DNA of 64,000 bases from Eleusine coracana subsp. coracana (Eukaryota > Streptophyta > Magnoliopsida > Poales > Poaceae): positions 35,578,963 through 35,642,962 of the forward strand of contig CM064421.1 of assembly GCA_032690845.1 (NCBI GenBank), read 5' to 3'. The position numbers and the translations under genes were made by a program. The notes beneath the pieces are model-generated. The model saw only the letters and a program-made list of their open reading frames with translations. It had not been told where the DNA came from and did no database searches. Position 1 is the first letter of the stretch. Each line of letters begins with the position of its first letter. Of this stretch, positions 22,005 through 33,379 are shown in pieces.

Positions 22005-23193
22005 AAGGGGGAAAGCTTTTGCCGCGCCGCCGCCCGTGCGTGACGAGCAGCAGACGAAGGCTTTTCTCTACTCGTGGGCCAAGTACATGGACTTCGTATC
22101 TGTGTATGGGCCGGGCCTGTTTACGAACGGAGGGTAAGCGGTATTATAGTGCGGGCTCTTTCAACGGTCCAGGAGACTGTATTTTTTTCTCTCTGTGGCA
22201 AGTAAGACAGAGCTCACTTTTGCTTTGCATTGACAGAGTTGAGAGTTGACAACCTTGACAGAGCTCACTCGTCCGCTCGTCGTAACACGGACGGATCAGC
22301 AACTCTGGATTAGTATTTTACTAACTTGGAGTGTTTGGATTCGAGTCATCGAGTGACATTTTTTTTTCCTTTGGAGAAGAATACTTTGTTCAATAAAATA
22401 ATACTACTGCAACTGTAACTATCAATCAACAAACCTGATTTGTGTTTCGCAATAGAGTATTCAGGCTAGTACTATTGCTGGCGGCCGCACTGCGGCGCAG
22501 TGGGGGTGCAATTATCTCAGAATTCAAGAACACTAGCCTTTCTTCGCATCAGGTGCTACTCTGCACTACCCACCAACCGCGTTCCATTGCAGGCAATCGA
22601 CATTACTCAAATGTTAAATTTAACTTTAACCGGTGGCGTGGCAACAAGGGCCAACGGGCAAACCTAGCTAGTCGCTACTCCTACCTCGAGTGCGCGCGAA
22701 AACTACTGTGCAGTGGTAAAAGGCGCACGCCTTTCGCTGTAGTACTGGCTAGACGCAACGCAAGAAGAGATGCCTTGGCACCTCATTGGCTGCTCTGAAC
22801 AGTCGAGGAACACGAAGAGCACGCATGATTTTATTTTTTTTCTTCCTCTTTCTTGATGGGAGCACGCATGGGCCATGGAGTGGATAGAGAGACAGCAGAT
22901 ACCCCTTGTTTCGTGTAACCCGCAAAGGAATCTTTTGCTACTCATTTCACATTGCAACTTTAAACCCATGGATCCATCGTCCTTAGTACATGCATGCATT
23001 GACCCAGAGCTGCTACTACTACTAGACGACACCACGCCGGGGCAGGCACCGAGCACAAGAGAGAACACGCAATGATCACGCTCGGCACCCCATGGTCCAT
23101 CCATCAATCGATCGATTCGTTGTTGGCATGGTATCAGCTGGATCATCATGGAGCGGATTACAACAAGATCGTCGAATTGAACAAGTAGAATTA
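22005..23193. other. intergenic, no firm gene
   Basis: This holds the possible promoter of the weak minus-strand unit (TGGGCC/GGGCC motifs at 22078-22115), then AT-rich DNA and the 3' flank of the HIPP gene. No additional coding region was recognised. Confidence 0.4.
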
Positions 23194-24438
23194 TTACATG
23201 ATTGAGCAGGCGTTGACGTCGTCGTCGTTGAACATGTTGCTGACGGGGTCGGCGCCGCGGTGCGGCTCCGGGAGCTGGCCGTGCTTGTCGCCGTTGTAGC
23301 CGTGGCGGTAGTAGTTGTAGGTGCGACGGTAGGACTCCTCGTCGTGGAAGTAGTCCTTGGGCGTGGTGAAGTGCACGGGGAGGTCCGGGTTGGGCCAGAA
23401 CTCGGCCTTCTTCCCGGCGCGGCGGACCTCCTTGAGCACACGGTGCCGCTCCACGTAACCCGTCACCGTCACCTTCTCCATCTCCAGCTCCACCTCCACC
23501 GAGTCCACGCCGCGGAGCTTCGTCAGCGCGTGCTTCACGACGCGCTCGCAGCCCGAGCAGCACATCCGGACCTTGAGCTCCACAGTCTGATCATCATCGA
23601 CAGCAGATGCAAATTAGTATAGTTTTTTTTTTTTTTGAGGAATCAGCCAGTTCGCGTGTGTGTGTCTTGAAAAGAACAAAGAAAAAGATTCATTCTTCTT
23701 TGGCAATTGTTTTTACAGCCACGAAGGAGGGGTGAACATTTCATATATTTTACTGGTTTCGAAGCCAGCGCTCGCAGCAACCGAGGAAAAACTCTTACAG
23801 AAAGAAGAAAGTTCACGAGGTTCCTTCCTTTCTGGCTTTCTCGCTTTCTTTTCAGGACGCATGCCTGCCTGCCTGCATGAGAGAAGTTGCTGCTGTTTTT
23901 AACAGCAACGCCCGCATGCACGCCTAAGGAATACTACTATAACCTTGTTATTCGATTACTCCAATCCTATGCTACGCAAATCAGCTTATGTACGTCGATT
24001 AATAACTTTATATTAAAAAGAGAAGAAGGAAAAAAAAATCTGCGAAAGAAAAATTGTAGTGGCTGACAGAAAGTTCATCTGAACAAGTCTAGTCGCAATC
24101 GCACGACCAAGTTGCTGTACTTGCACATATTCTTCCCTGGGCTCTAGTATTACGTACCTATCGAGAAACAGAGAACAGAGCAGCAAGCTAGTAGGAGTAG
24201 TACGTATAAAGAAGAAACAGAGAGCAGATAGATGTACCTGCAACGACAGCGGCTTACTCCGGCGACCCATCGTCCTGCGTCCGGCTCCGGCGAGTCCCCC
24301 CTCGTGGTAGTACAAGGTGTTGCCGCTCGTCGGGTGGCTGCTGTAGTAGTATGCGCCGGTGCGGTGCCCGTGGCGGTGCCCGCCGCTGGGGTAGAAGCAG
24401 CAGAACAGGAACGACGACACGGCAGAGGATACAGACAT
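23194..24438 (-). CDS. heavy-metal-associated isoprenylated plant protein (HIPP)
   Basis: Two exons, 24438-24238 and 23586-23194, join in phase across a 651-base GT/AG intron and give 197 residues. The ATG is at 24436-24438 and TAA at 23194-23196. Residues 1-67 are a family-variable N-terminus with a His-rich HRHGHRTG patch. Residues ~68-130 form an HMA fold: TVELKVRMCCSGCERVVKHA, where the M-x-C-x-x-C site binds soft metals such as copper, zinc or cadmium, followed by LRGVDSVEVELEMEKVTVTG. A Tyr- and His-rich tail follows. The last four residues, CSIM, are a CaaX box for farnesylation. HIPPs are plant-specific proteins acting in metal homeostasis and stress signalling at membranes or in nuclei. 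All key residues are present. Which metal or partner it binds cannot be read from sequence. Confidence 0.92.
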
Positions 24439-27400
24439 CGCTATTCACACCAAGGCAAGGCAACAGCTTATACTACAGCGACAAGGAAGAGCAGTGTGGC
24501 ACAAGCTTGGGGAAGCCCTGTCCGAGAGTCTCAGCAAGGCAGATTTAGCCAAGGAGGAGGTGGATGCTTATGCTGCTGCGGCGGCAAGGCAAAATGCTTG
24601 GCTTTGCTTGCTCACCGAGGTTGGCTGGTTACTCGAGTGCCTCTCTGCCTCTGCTACTGCTTTTTATTCTCGCGCTGCCGCACTGCCGCTTGCCAACCGG
24701 GGTGCAGTGCAGTAGTTTATGGCCTTTTGGGAAGGGAATGGTATTGGTATCTCATGCCTTTGTCCTCGTATCAATGCTTGAATCGTGGGAGACTGGGGAG
24801 GAAAGGGGGGCCCGTGCTCCCGTGAGAGAAGGCGAGACAAGGGGACGACGGCTTTCCTGCTGGCTGGTCCAAGTCCACTTGTTCTGCCAAGTCAGCTGCC
24901 AGTCGTTAGTACTTCTACTTAATCAGGCAGGGTTTGAATGAACGATGTTAATATCTGAAAATGATCCTACAGTACTAGTTAAGTTACAAAAAGAGAGAGA
25001 TTACGAGTGATGTTCGGTTGGATGCGGATGAGCTGCACAATGATGTTCATGCCGTGCTTTTTTATGCATCATGACAGACATGAATGCCAGCACGAGTGAA
25101 TAATCAATCGCAACGATCATCTTTATTTTTACAGAGAGTCAGTGACCCCATTTCTACATGTTCTTGCAATTCAAACAAGTCTGCACAGGAGAAATGAACA
25201 ATGTTCTAAATCAGAGACCACAGGTGTCTGAAGGAGCAATACATGTCAGGTTGGGGAAAGGATAGTTTCTGAGATATTATTTAACGAAAAGATATTTCTC
25301 CTCTGGCTCACATTCGAACAATCGATCGATATTATGCCTTGTTCTTATATTCTGCCCGAGCTTTTGTACACGCAGCATGTGCACTGCTGTTGCATCCTGC
25401 ATGTGCCCCTAACCTATCTAGTCTGTAGCTATCAGAGGAATTCTCAATCCTGCTTTCAGTGTGCATGTAATTCGATATTGTCTGTCGGCTTCTGAATATT
25501 GCTGCGTTTGCAGATATGCTTATTCCAGCTTTCGAACGAAGAACAGTATCGATACAGCAATAATGCTGTGCTCAGGGTATCTAGCTAGGTCTTTTGTTGC
25601 ATAATTGAGTTGACGACTTCTTAGTGGCCAAACTAGCATGAAATGGATAACAATTCATGCCTCGGTGTCCAAGATACTAGTATTGCTTAGACCAGGAAAT
25701 GCGCTACACGTAATTGTAGACAAGTTGACGTGCGGCGCCCAGAATTAATGCGGCGAAAATGTTCATGATTTGATCGAGCAGTAGTCCACTCTTACCTAAA
25801 GTGTACTACTGGAAGTCCCATATCAACCAATCAATGTTTTCTTTTATGAATGAAAACTAATCTATGTTTCAAACTGCGAGGGAACAGAACAGTGCCTGTC
25901 ATGACAAATTACCAGATTATAATATGCCCAGCTGCTAATACTTTCGGCTATAGACTTGTCCTCAGTATGCCCACTAATGCGGCGATTTATATCCAAAGCT
26001 GCACTTTTGACCAGTGTCGTCCTATCTAGGTTTGATTTAATCAGCAGGGACACTGTCCCATGGCTCCCGTTTCATGCTTCTTCAGTAGATATTTATTCAG
26101 ACAACTCATATATAGTAGAGCACCGCATTTTCGACGATCTTTTTAATGAAAGATTATGCTTTTGTCAACTTTAAGTACCATCCATTGATGCTTAATTGCA
26201 TATTGCACACTATAATCATTCTGCACCACTCGCTTAAAACTTCCCTTTGAAGTAGTGATTCAGCTAGTCTGTAATGGGATATGGGATGCGGTCGATGGCC
26301 CATGAATTTGAATCGAAATGATGAGATTTGGATTGTTTATGGATGTACGAATGGTTCTGTGATAAGGAAAGCTGTGGAAAGAACTAGATAAATATTGTGT
26401 CGTTGCAGCTGGACCGGTGATTGTGTGCTTGAAGAGAGGACCTTGTTTAAGTTCCAGCTTTACGTAAAGAAAAAGAGAGAATAAGTTTTTGTTTGGTGCT
26501 AGTCATTTACAAACCAAACAACACTAGTGGCACAATCATGGGAAAGGATTTACGGGAACTTCCTTTGTGAGAAACGGAGAAGGTTAACTTGTTATGGCCT
26601 AAGGGAAAGGAAGCTTGATTCTGATATTAATTGTATAATCCAAATAATGGTGTCCCCCAAGCAAGTAGTATACTTTGAAGGCGGTAAAGAACAAATTTGT
26701 TCTTTTTCTGCATTGGCGATAGGGATAAAGTTAGTACTTTCTGGGCAAATGTTTCCACCCATCCTTTTCCTAATATTCCCTGCTTCGCTCTGTGTACAGA
26801 CTACTGTAGACGTGTTTCATGAACTAAAGAAAATTCGTTGTTCCTGAAGTACAAATGTGCATCGTTGGAATCGGATCTGAACGCAAAGTCGATTTAAGAA
26901 GAAAAGGTGATGCTTTTGAAGGAACACAAGTACTACTAGCTGTGTATCAGGATTTCAGAAGCACCGAAACTCTATGCATCTCTCGAAGCTGAGAGAGAAT
27001 GGTTGGGAATATGAAAAGCGATAAATACTTGCTTACTGCTGAAGTTGCTCTCCACAAGACTCCTGCAGTCTGCAAAAAAAGTTGGGTGAAACAAGATGAA
27101 CTGATGAAGTGTCGCTGCGGTGTCTTTTAAAATACCTAGTAGTTGCCAGAGTTTTCCTTCTGATCTATCCAGTTAAAAGGTACTTTTTGTTCTTTGTCGT
27201 TTGGTAGTAATATTCGGAAGACCATGATAAACATCAGTGTTTCTTCTGAGACGCTTTCATGTTCAGTGAATGCTTGTCTTTCTTTCTTCTGAAACGCTTT
27301 CGTATTTCACTTGGTTGATGATGTATAAAGGGTCAGGAGAGCCCATCTGGTAGTCTGGTGTTTCTTTTGCTTACACTCGTAATTTTAACAGCTCCTCTGC

Positions 27401-27608
27401 TGTTTTAAGTAACTGTACAATTTAGGATGTAATGCTCTCTGCTCTCTCTTAATCAATGGCCTATTTTCAAATCTTTCGCCAAAAAAATGGTCTATTTTCA
27501 AAAAAGAAAAACAGAAACGCTCTCATGATCTGTGAGTACTTCGGTCTTTCCTCTGAAACGCTGTCAGGTTCTTCCCTAGGAGATATTTGCCTATCAGAAT
27601 ATTAGCAA
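24439..27608. other. intergenic, no gene seen
   Basis: This is upstream DNA of the HIPP gene and then 3 kb of AT-rich spacer. Open frames are short and show no family pattern. The first 400 bases, GC-rich and mixed, are the likely HIPP promoter and leader. Confidence 0.45.
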
Positions 27609-28030
27609 GATACTGTCACCTGTAAACCTCGAGAGAATAATGCAATGGAAAACACGTACGAGTATCCATTTGCAGTGATTCGATAAAGGATCTGCCAGGT
27701 AAAAAGATTCACATGAGCCGCGGCAAGTGCACTGATTTTCAACTTGCTGGAACATGTGGCAGCAAAACAGGTGGTGGTGGACATTAATCAGTACCAGTAA
27801 AAGACTCTACAGCCAAGGAGATACTCTTATCTGAAAACCTCGAGAAAATGCTGCCCTGCACTTGCGGTGATTCGATGAATTAAAGCACATATATACCAGA
27901 TGAAAAGATTCACATGAGCAGATAGATCACCAGCACACAACAATTGATGTCAACTTGCATGCTCCAACATATGGAAGCACATTAAAACACAAGGTGGCAC
28001 TCAGTACCAGTAACAGCCTACAATCAACAA
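27609..28030. repeat. imperfect 211-base tandem duplication
   Basis: Unit A (27609-27819) and unit B (27820-28030) share ordered blocks: GATACT, AAACCTCGAGA, GTGATTCGAT, AAAAGATTCACATGAG, TCAACTTGC and CAGTACCAGTAA. They are diverged but collinear, which indicates an old tandem duplication of non-coding DNA. Confidence 0.7.
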
Positions 28031-28237
28031 AGCACTCTTAGCCATCTATCACATCCATGCAACCGCAGATGTCTCCCTAGCAAGCTACCGGTAGTAGCTT
28101 AGCATATTATAGGAGAGAATGGAATCCATTCCTTATCCAGAACCCGCAGCTGGCTTCTGCCGCAAGCCGCCGATGAAGCGGATCGGCGGGCGGAGGGAGG
28201 CATGGCAGCACCGGCGAACGCTGCCGCTGGATCTCGA

Positions 28238-28543
28238 TCAGCGGAGCAAGGGCAAAGCCGATAGAATGGCACACATGCAGACAGTTACAGAGATACACAT
28301 GGATAACCACGAATTTTTCACGCGCGCGGGAGATAACACTGCTGGCCGTGAGATTATTCCCGGCGCACTAGTGAAGGCCAGAATATGTTGCCACGTACTC
28401 TGCTTGGGCTTTATGCCGTCACAATTCGATTCCTTGTTACTAGGGAGGAAGCCGATGAGGAATTTGTTCAGGAGGAGATGCGAGAGATCAGAGAGGGACC
28501 GGGCCGTCTCGTGGGAGACGAAGATCCGGCCACGTCGTGTCAT
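28238..28543 (-). CDS. hypothetical ORF, 101 residues
   Basis: The frame starts at ATG 28541-28543 with MTRRGRIFVSHETARSLSDL and ends in a hydrophobic tail (SWLSMCISVTVCMCAILSAL). The start is preceded on the minus strand by CATAAATA and by several GGCCCA/TGGGCC site II-like motifs at 28570-28650, which suggests a promoter. No domain was recognised. An overlapping plus-strand frame (28119-28616) is equally long, so coding status is doubtful. Confidence 0.22.
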   Translation of the reverse strand: MTRRGRIFVSHETARSLSDLSHLLLNKFLIGFLPSNKESNCDGIKPKQSTWQHILAFTSAPGIISRPAVLSPARVKNSWLSMCISVTVCMCAILSALPLLR

Positions 28544-28766
28544 CTGTATTTATGGTCCAGAGTCGCAAATGGGCTTAAAATTTGGGCCTGGTAGGGCACA
28601 ACACAAAGGCCCATGATAAAAATGAACAGTGTAGTACTGGGCCAATTTCAGCCCTTTATTCGTCGGTCCATAGAAAGTTTATCTGAGAAAGTAGTCGACC
28701 TGGAAGGCCCAAAACATGTTTCAGTGGTAATTCTGTCGCAGCGACGACACCCTCCGCCGACGTCGT

Positions 28767-28918
28767 TAGGGATGCAGGTTTTCTAATTTGTGGGTCATGA
28801 GTCGACCCAAAAACTATCCTAAATGAATTAGGAAATTTTCTCACCTTTACAAACCAATTTAGCAAATGTACTAAGATATTAGTCCATGAATACCCAAGGG
28901 TACCCACCTGCATCCCTA
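28767..28918. mobile_element. small hAT-like MITE
   Basis: A 152-base element has terminal inverted repeats TAGGGATGCAGG and CCTGCATCCCTA. The flanking octamers GACGTCGT and CACGCCGT match at six of eight positions, as expected for a decayed eight-base hAT target duplication. It has no coding capacity. Confidence 0.65.
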
Positions 28919-30178
28919 CACGCCGTGTACTCTGCCCGCTTTGCCGGCGATAGGCACCACACAGTTTCATACCAATGCAATTAATTTATTTGCCATTCCT
29001 ATGGACGGTACTATCAGTATGGCAGGATTCCTCATAGTTTTAGCGGAAGGAAGAATTACGAGACGAAAATGATTCAGATATATAAATAAGATGACAACGA
29101 CCTGGAGATAAACTCCTGTGATCCGATAGCAGGCGGCCCAGCCATGCCAAGATGCTGGTCGTGCGGTGTGCTCTTGAGAGTGTGACGGGTCAGCGCCGTA
29201 GCAGTAGCAGACCGGTTCTTCCCGGATGCGCGCGCTCTGGTACGCCATGCGGCTCACCAAGACCGTTTTCTCGCTCGGTGCTGCTCCGGGCTCCGGCAAC
29301 TCTTGTATAATGGCCGACGGCAATGGCTATAATCGGTGTCGCATGTCTGCCCCCGTGTGCAGTACAGACTACAGAGCTAAGTCAGAAACTTGGTCGCTGG
29401 TAGAGAGTGTCAGTGAAGGTCTTGCTAAACTATGGGCAATCTTTCACTTATTACCAGCATGTTACATATACCTTGTTCATTTGCAACTTGCAAAGCCGTA
29501 GGGGTCACATGACCACGAAGAATTACTGTAGCTTCGCCACCGTGTAGGTCCGTCAGTTCACATGTTGCCACCGTGCATGTGAATCACAACGTAGACAGCA
29601 GTTCATGTAAGCAACGGGGACGGCGCGATATTTAGAGAGGGAAACAAACATGGCCTGACTCGCGATGATTACTACAGAGAGGATGACAATCAGTGAAGCA
29701 CACAGTGCAACAGTGTCATGTGTACAGGAACAAATGAACAGGACGTGAGGCCAGTGTGGTCGTCCAAATGGAGGCAGGATGCAACAGAGAGCCAATCAAT
29801 CGAACGAACTATACTACGCTGATATGGAGCGCCAGCTTGTGAGATCTCTCCAGTCCCACAAGTACTGTGCTGAGCTCCCCGCCGTTCTAATCGATCGTTT
29901 GCATATCCGAGCTGTAGCACAGCACATACAGGCTGCGGCAGTAGGCAGTACCAGCATTGGTTTCAGATTTGTGCTCCCCCTACTACCATGGTGCAACACT
30001 GATCGAGCATGCCAGAGGTGAGGTGGGAAGAGGGACGGCGGTTTGCTTTTTCCGCATGAAACTTACATGTGGGCATGCAGTTGGCAACAGATGTTCAGTA
30101 AAAACTTTGTGATGAGTAATAATAAAGTAATAAAAGTAGTTTTCGGGGGACATCAAATGATCACCATTATATACCGAC

Positions 30179-30220
<42 letters not shown>

Positions 30221-30832
30221 GTGGCCCCAGAGGAGGCAGGATGTGCAGAAAGCGAACCAGCCTCAACGGTATTCGCAGGCATGGACCCTGTAAACCACCC
30301 CACATGGACCCTGCCCTGGGTGTTTTTCTTCATCCAATTTTATTTGATAAAACATCATTCTCTCCTATATAATTAAAGACAAAGAAAGGCTGCAACTTGT
30401 TGCTAAAAAATATCACATCCCTTTTCTGCAGAAAAATGGTTGGCCTACAAGTACAACTAGCTAGCTAGTTGCAATGCGGACAGATCTGCAAGAGTCATGG
30501 TTAAAGAACCAATTCCACTTTTGTTTCTGCAGCATCTTTTCTTGTACAACTAGCTTTCTTTTCCCTTGGATTTATTTCTTTTGTCCATTTTCTGTATATA
30601 CTGTCTGACGGCTTCTTCATCACCAGATAGTTTTGTTCAACTTCTCGCTAATAAAAAACATGGAATTTCTTGTTATTTTATACTTGTAAAATATATACGT
30701 AATAAGCGTTTACAAAATTGTAATAGTAATATTCTCGACTTTAAATCCTTTTCGTATATCATGCATCGAGCTGCCAATTCCATCATCTTTGGTCGTGGGT
30801 TATAGATGTCATTGAGATGGGACGTACATGTT
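28919..30832. other. intergenic, no firm gene
   Basis: Open frames here, including a minus-strand one at 28967-29323, show no family resemblance. A GA dinucleotide tract lies at 30182-30219. Nothing else was recognised. Confidence 0.4.
30182..30219. repeat. (GA)n microsatellite
   Basis: This is an uninterrupted run of about 19 GA units. Confidence 0.95.
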
Positions 30833-31089
30833 TGTTGAGCCATATATGAATTGTCCATCCTTTTTTCATCATCTTAGTCTTTTGGGTGCAAATGGTTGAT
30901 GCATAGTAGCTTAATATGGTATCAATGTTAAAGGTTTTGAGTTCAAGTACTGGTGATTTTCCGTTGTGCCGCTCCTATTTTCACGTTTGTATCTCGAGGG
31001 AGTTGCATATGAGGGAGAGTGTTGAATCATAAGTGAATTATCCATCTTTTCCCATAAGTTTAGAGTTTTAGATGTAACTGCTTGATGCA
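30833..31089. mobile_element. miniature LTR retrotransposon (SMART/TRIM type)
   Basis: Two ~70-base terminal repeats, 30833-30903 and 31020-31089, start TGTTGA and end TTGATGCA. Between them, just after the left repeat, TGGTATCAATGT (from 30917) resembles the initiator-Met tRNA primer-binding site. A purine tract (GAGGGAGAG) directly precedes the right repeat. The whole element is only 257 bases, without coding capacity. No exact target duplication was seen, so it is old or its edges are slightly off. Confidence 0.75.
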
Positions 31090-31549
31090 TATGCATCAAA
31101 TTAGCTAGGCTCAACAAATATAAGTGCTTTTAATTAGTACGTGAGACATTTATTGATATCTACGTAGATGTAGTTTTGGTAAACAAATTTTTAATAGACC
31201 AATCAAATACCTAGTAATGGTCCCCTACTAGCTTACTTGCACCTCCAAGCTAAAGAGGCAGTATCAAACCCCCACACCCTAGCTACCTTAATAGATGCCC
31301 TATTTGCAAAGGCCATCTAAACATTTTTTTTATTTCATACAAGATAAAGATTTCCTATAAAACAAAAAATATTTTGACCATCTATGGTTGCCCACGTTAA
31401 ATACTACTCCCTCCGTATAAGGTAATATAGATGCATGGAAGTCACACTGGTTTACGAGGGAGCAATAAGGAAAGTTTACTTATAAAGTTTCATTAGAATG
31501 TGAAAATAACTAGTAGGATCATGAGAAAAAACTTTGAATGACTACAACC
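31090..31549. other. intergenic with Stowaway-like left end
   Basis: A TACTCCCTCCGTA sequence near 31406 is the usual left end of a Stowaway MITE. No good right end was found nearby; a weak AATGGAGTGATA lies at about 31928, beyond the fold-back element, so the Stowaway may have been split by it. Confidence 0.4.
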
Positions 31550-31924
31550 TTCACAATAATTTTATTAGAGTAAATTTCATGGAACTTCAACTATTCACTT
31601 TGTTTGTTTCAAAAAGTTACAACTTTCGGGTTTAGTTTCATAACACTACAACTATGCTTTCCTTTTGTTTTAGAAAACTACAACTTTTATGGTTGATCCC
31701 ACCAGCCAGCCTCACATATTTAAAAACGAATCATCATGAGACTGACATGTGGGATCATGCATAAAAGTTGTAGTTTTTGAACAAAGGTACAACATTGTTG
31801 TAGTTTTCTAGAATCATCATAAAAAAATGTAGTTTTCTAGAATCATCATCAAAAGTTGTAGTTTTCTGAAACAACAATGCAAATAGTTGTAGTTTTGTGA
31901 ATTTTACTAAAAAATTATTGTGAA
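31550..31924. mobile_element. fold-back element with ~80-base inverted ends
   Basis: The left arm starts TTCACAATAATTTT, and the right arm ends with its complement AAAATTATTGTGAA. Similarity continues inward through ACTACAACTATT and CAGAAAACTACAACTTT-like blocks for roughly 80 bases. The centre contains several GTTGTAGTTTTCTAGAATC repeats. There is no coding capacity. No clean target duplication was seen. Confidence 0.6.
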
Positions 31925-33028
31925 TCAAATGGAGTGATATTTCAGCGGCAAAATTTGTCACGAGACACCCTCAAAACATGGTATTTGCTATAGAAAACTA
32001 CTCTTTTATGTCATTGCCTACAATTATGTCAATTTGCTGCTTGACATCATCATTAGAATATGTATATAGGCCATGAATACATGGGTTGAAGGAGAAAGAA
32101 TTTTAATAGATAAAAATGCCCTCTATTGCTTTTGGACGCAAATATATGATCAATAAATAAATGTATGAGTCTATATATATGTACTATGTGTATAATGATG
32201 AAGACATTTGTTGCATAAAAATATGTTGCAAAATAGTCAATTAATAATCGTATGGCTATTTACACATACATATACACCCATACATGACATAGGTGAGCTG
32301 GTTTAGGTAGGTCCGTCGCAAAAGCATTGGTGGTGTTGAGAGGGCCACACCCCTTCTCAAGGCATATAATTGGTGGTCCATAGCATATGCATATGCCCTA
32401 GAAAACAACAGAAATGGCTACTGGCTAAAGATACCTATGTGTATGAGAGAGAGAGAGAGAGAGAGAGAACTAATAATCGATATCTTCTCCATGCATGTTT
32501 TGCATGGCACCAAGCACCATAACGCATGTGCACAGTACCATTTCCTTGCTCTCCCTCCTGACTCACTCATAGTCCTCTCCTTCACCGGTCACACTATCAA
32601 GAGGCGGTCCCCTCATTGCCTCCATTACTAAACGGCACATAGCTCCCCACCACCACAACCTCCAACCATGGCGGCGAACTCTATAGTGGCTACACGCACC
32701 ATGGGGACCCCTTGTTCGCTTTCTCTCGCGCATGCCTTCATCAGGGGGAAGAAGAGAGCGAGATCATATACATAGATGGATAGCACCTCAACTCCTAAAT
32801 ATGTAAAGACTAAAGCGATAAAAGGTATGTTCAGCTAGGCAAGCTACAAAATGAAAAAATTAGATGTCATGTTACATTGTCTTCAGTATGCAGATATGTA
32901 GGGAGAGAAGAAGTATGGGCATGGGCCATTAAATATGTGTTCTTGCAAGGCCTTGGTCAATTGACTTGGTCTATCTGAAAGGCAGAGCAAGCTGATCAGG
33001 CATCTAGGATAAAAGGGAAATTGACTTA
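31925..33028. other. intergenic, no gene seen
   Basis: AT-rich DNA with a short GA tract at 32445-32468. Nothing recognisable as a gene. Confidence 0.4.
32445..32468. repeat. (GA)n microsatellite
   Basis: This is an uninterrupted run of about 12 GA units. Confidence 0.9.
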
Positions 33029-33379
33029 GGGTGCATTTGACATGGCTTATGCAAGTGCTTATTAGAAGTGTTTACATTCAATAAGCAGTTTGGACAGCCA
33101 AACAGTAAAATAGTAAAAGTACTTATGGAGTATAAGAACTTATAACCACTTTGCTATTTTATACTACCATAAACACTTTGAGCAAAGCAGTAAAACATAA
33201 CTTTTAATGCTTATGGTGGTTCTCTCTCTCAACATAAGCAGCTTGGACAAATAGGCATAAGCAGTTTTACCAAACGGGTTGAGTGCTTATGCTACAATAA
33301 GCACTATTAACAGTTTTGACACAATAAGCACTTATAGGCACTATAAGCAATTTGTGTATAAGCCATACCAAACACACTC
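33029..33379. mobile_element. Tourist-like MITE
   Basis: The 351-base element begins GGGTGCATTTGACATGGCTT and ends with the near-complement (ATAAGCCATACCAAACACAC then TC). A three-base TTA duplication flanks it, typical of PIF/Harbinger elements. The interior repeats variants of AATAAGCACTTAT. It has no coding capacity. Confidence 0.85.
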
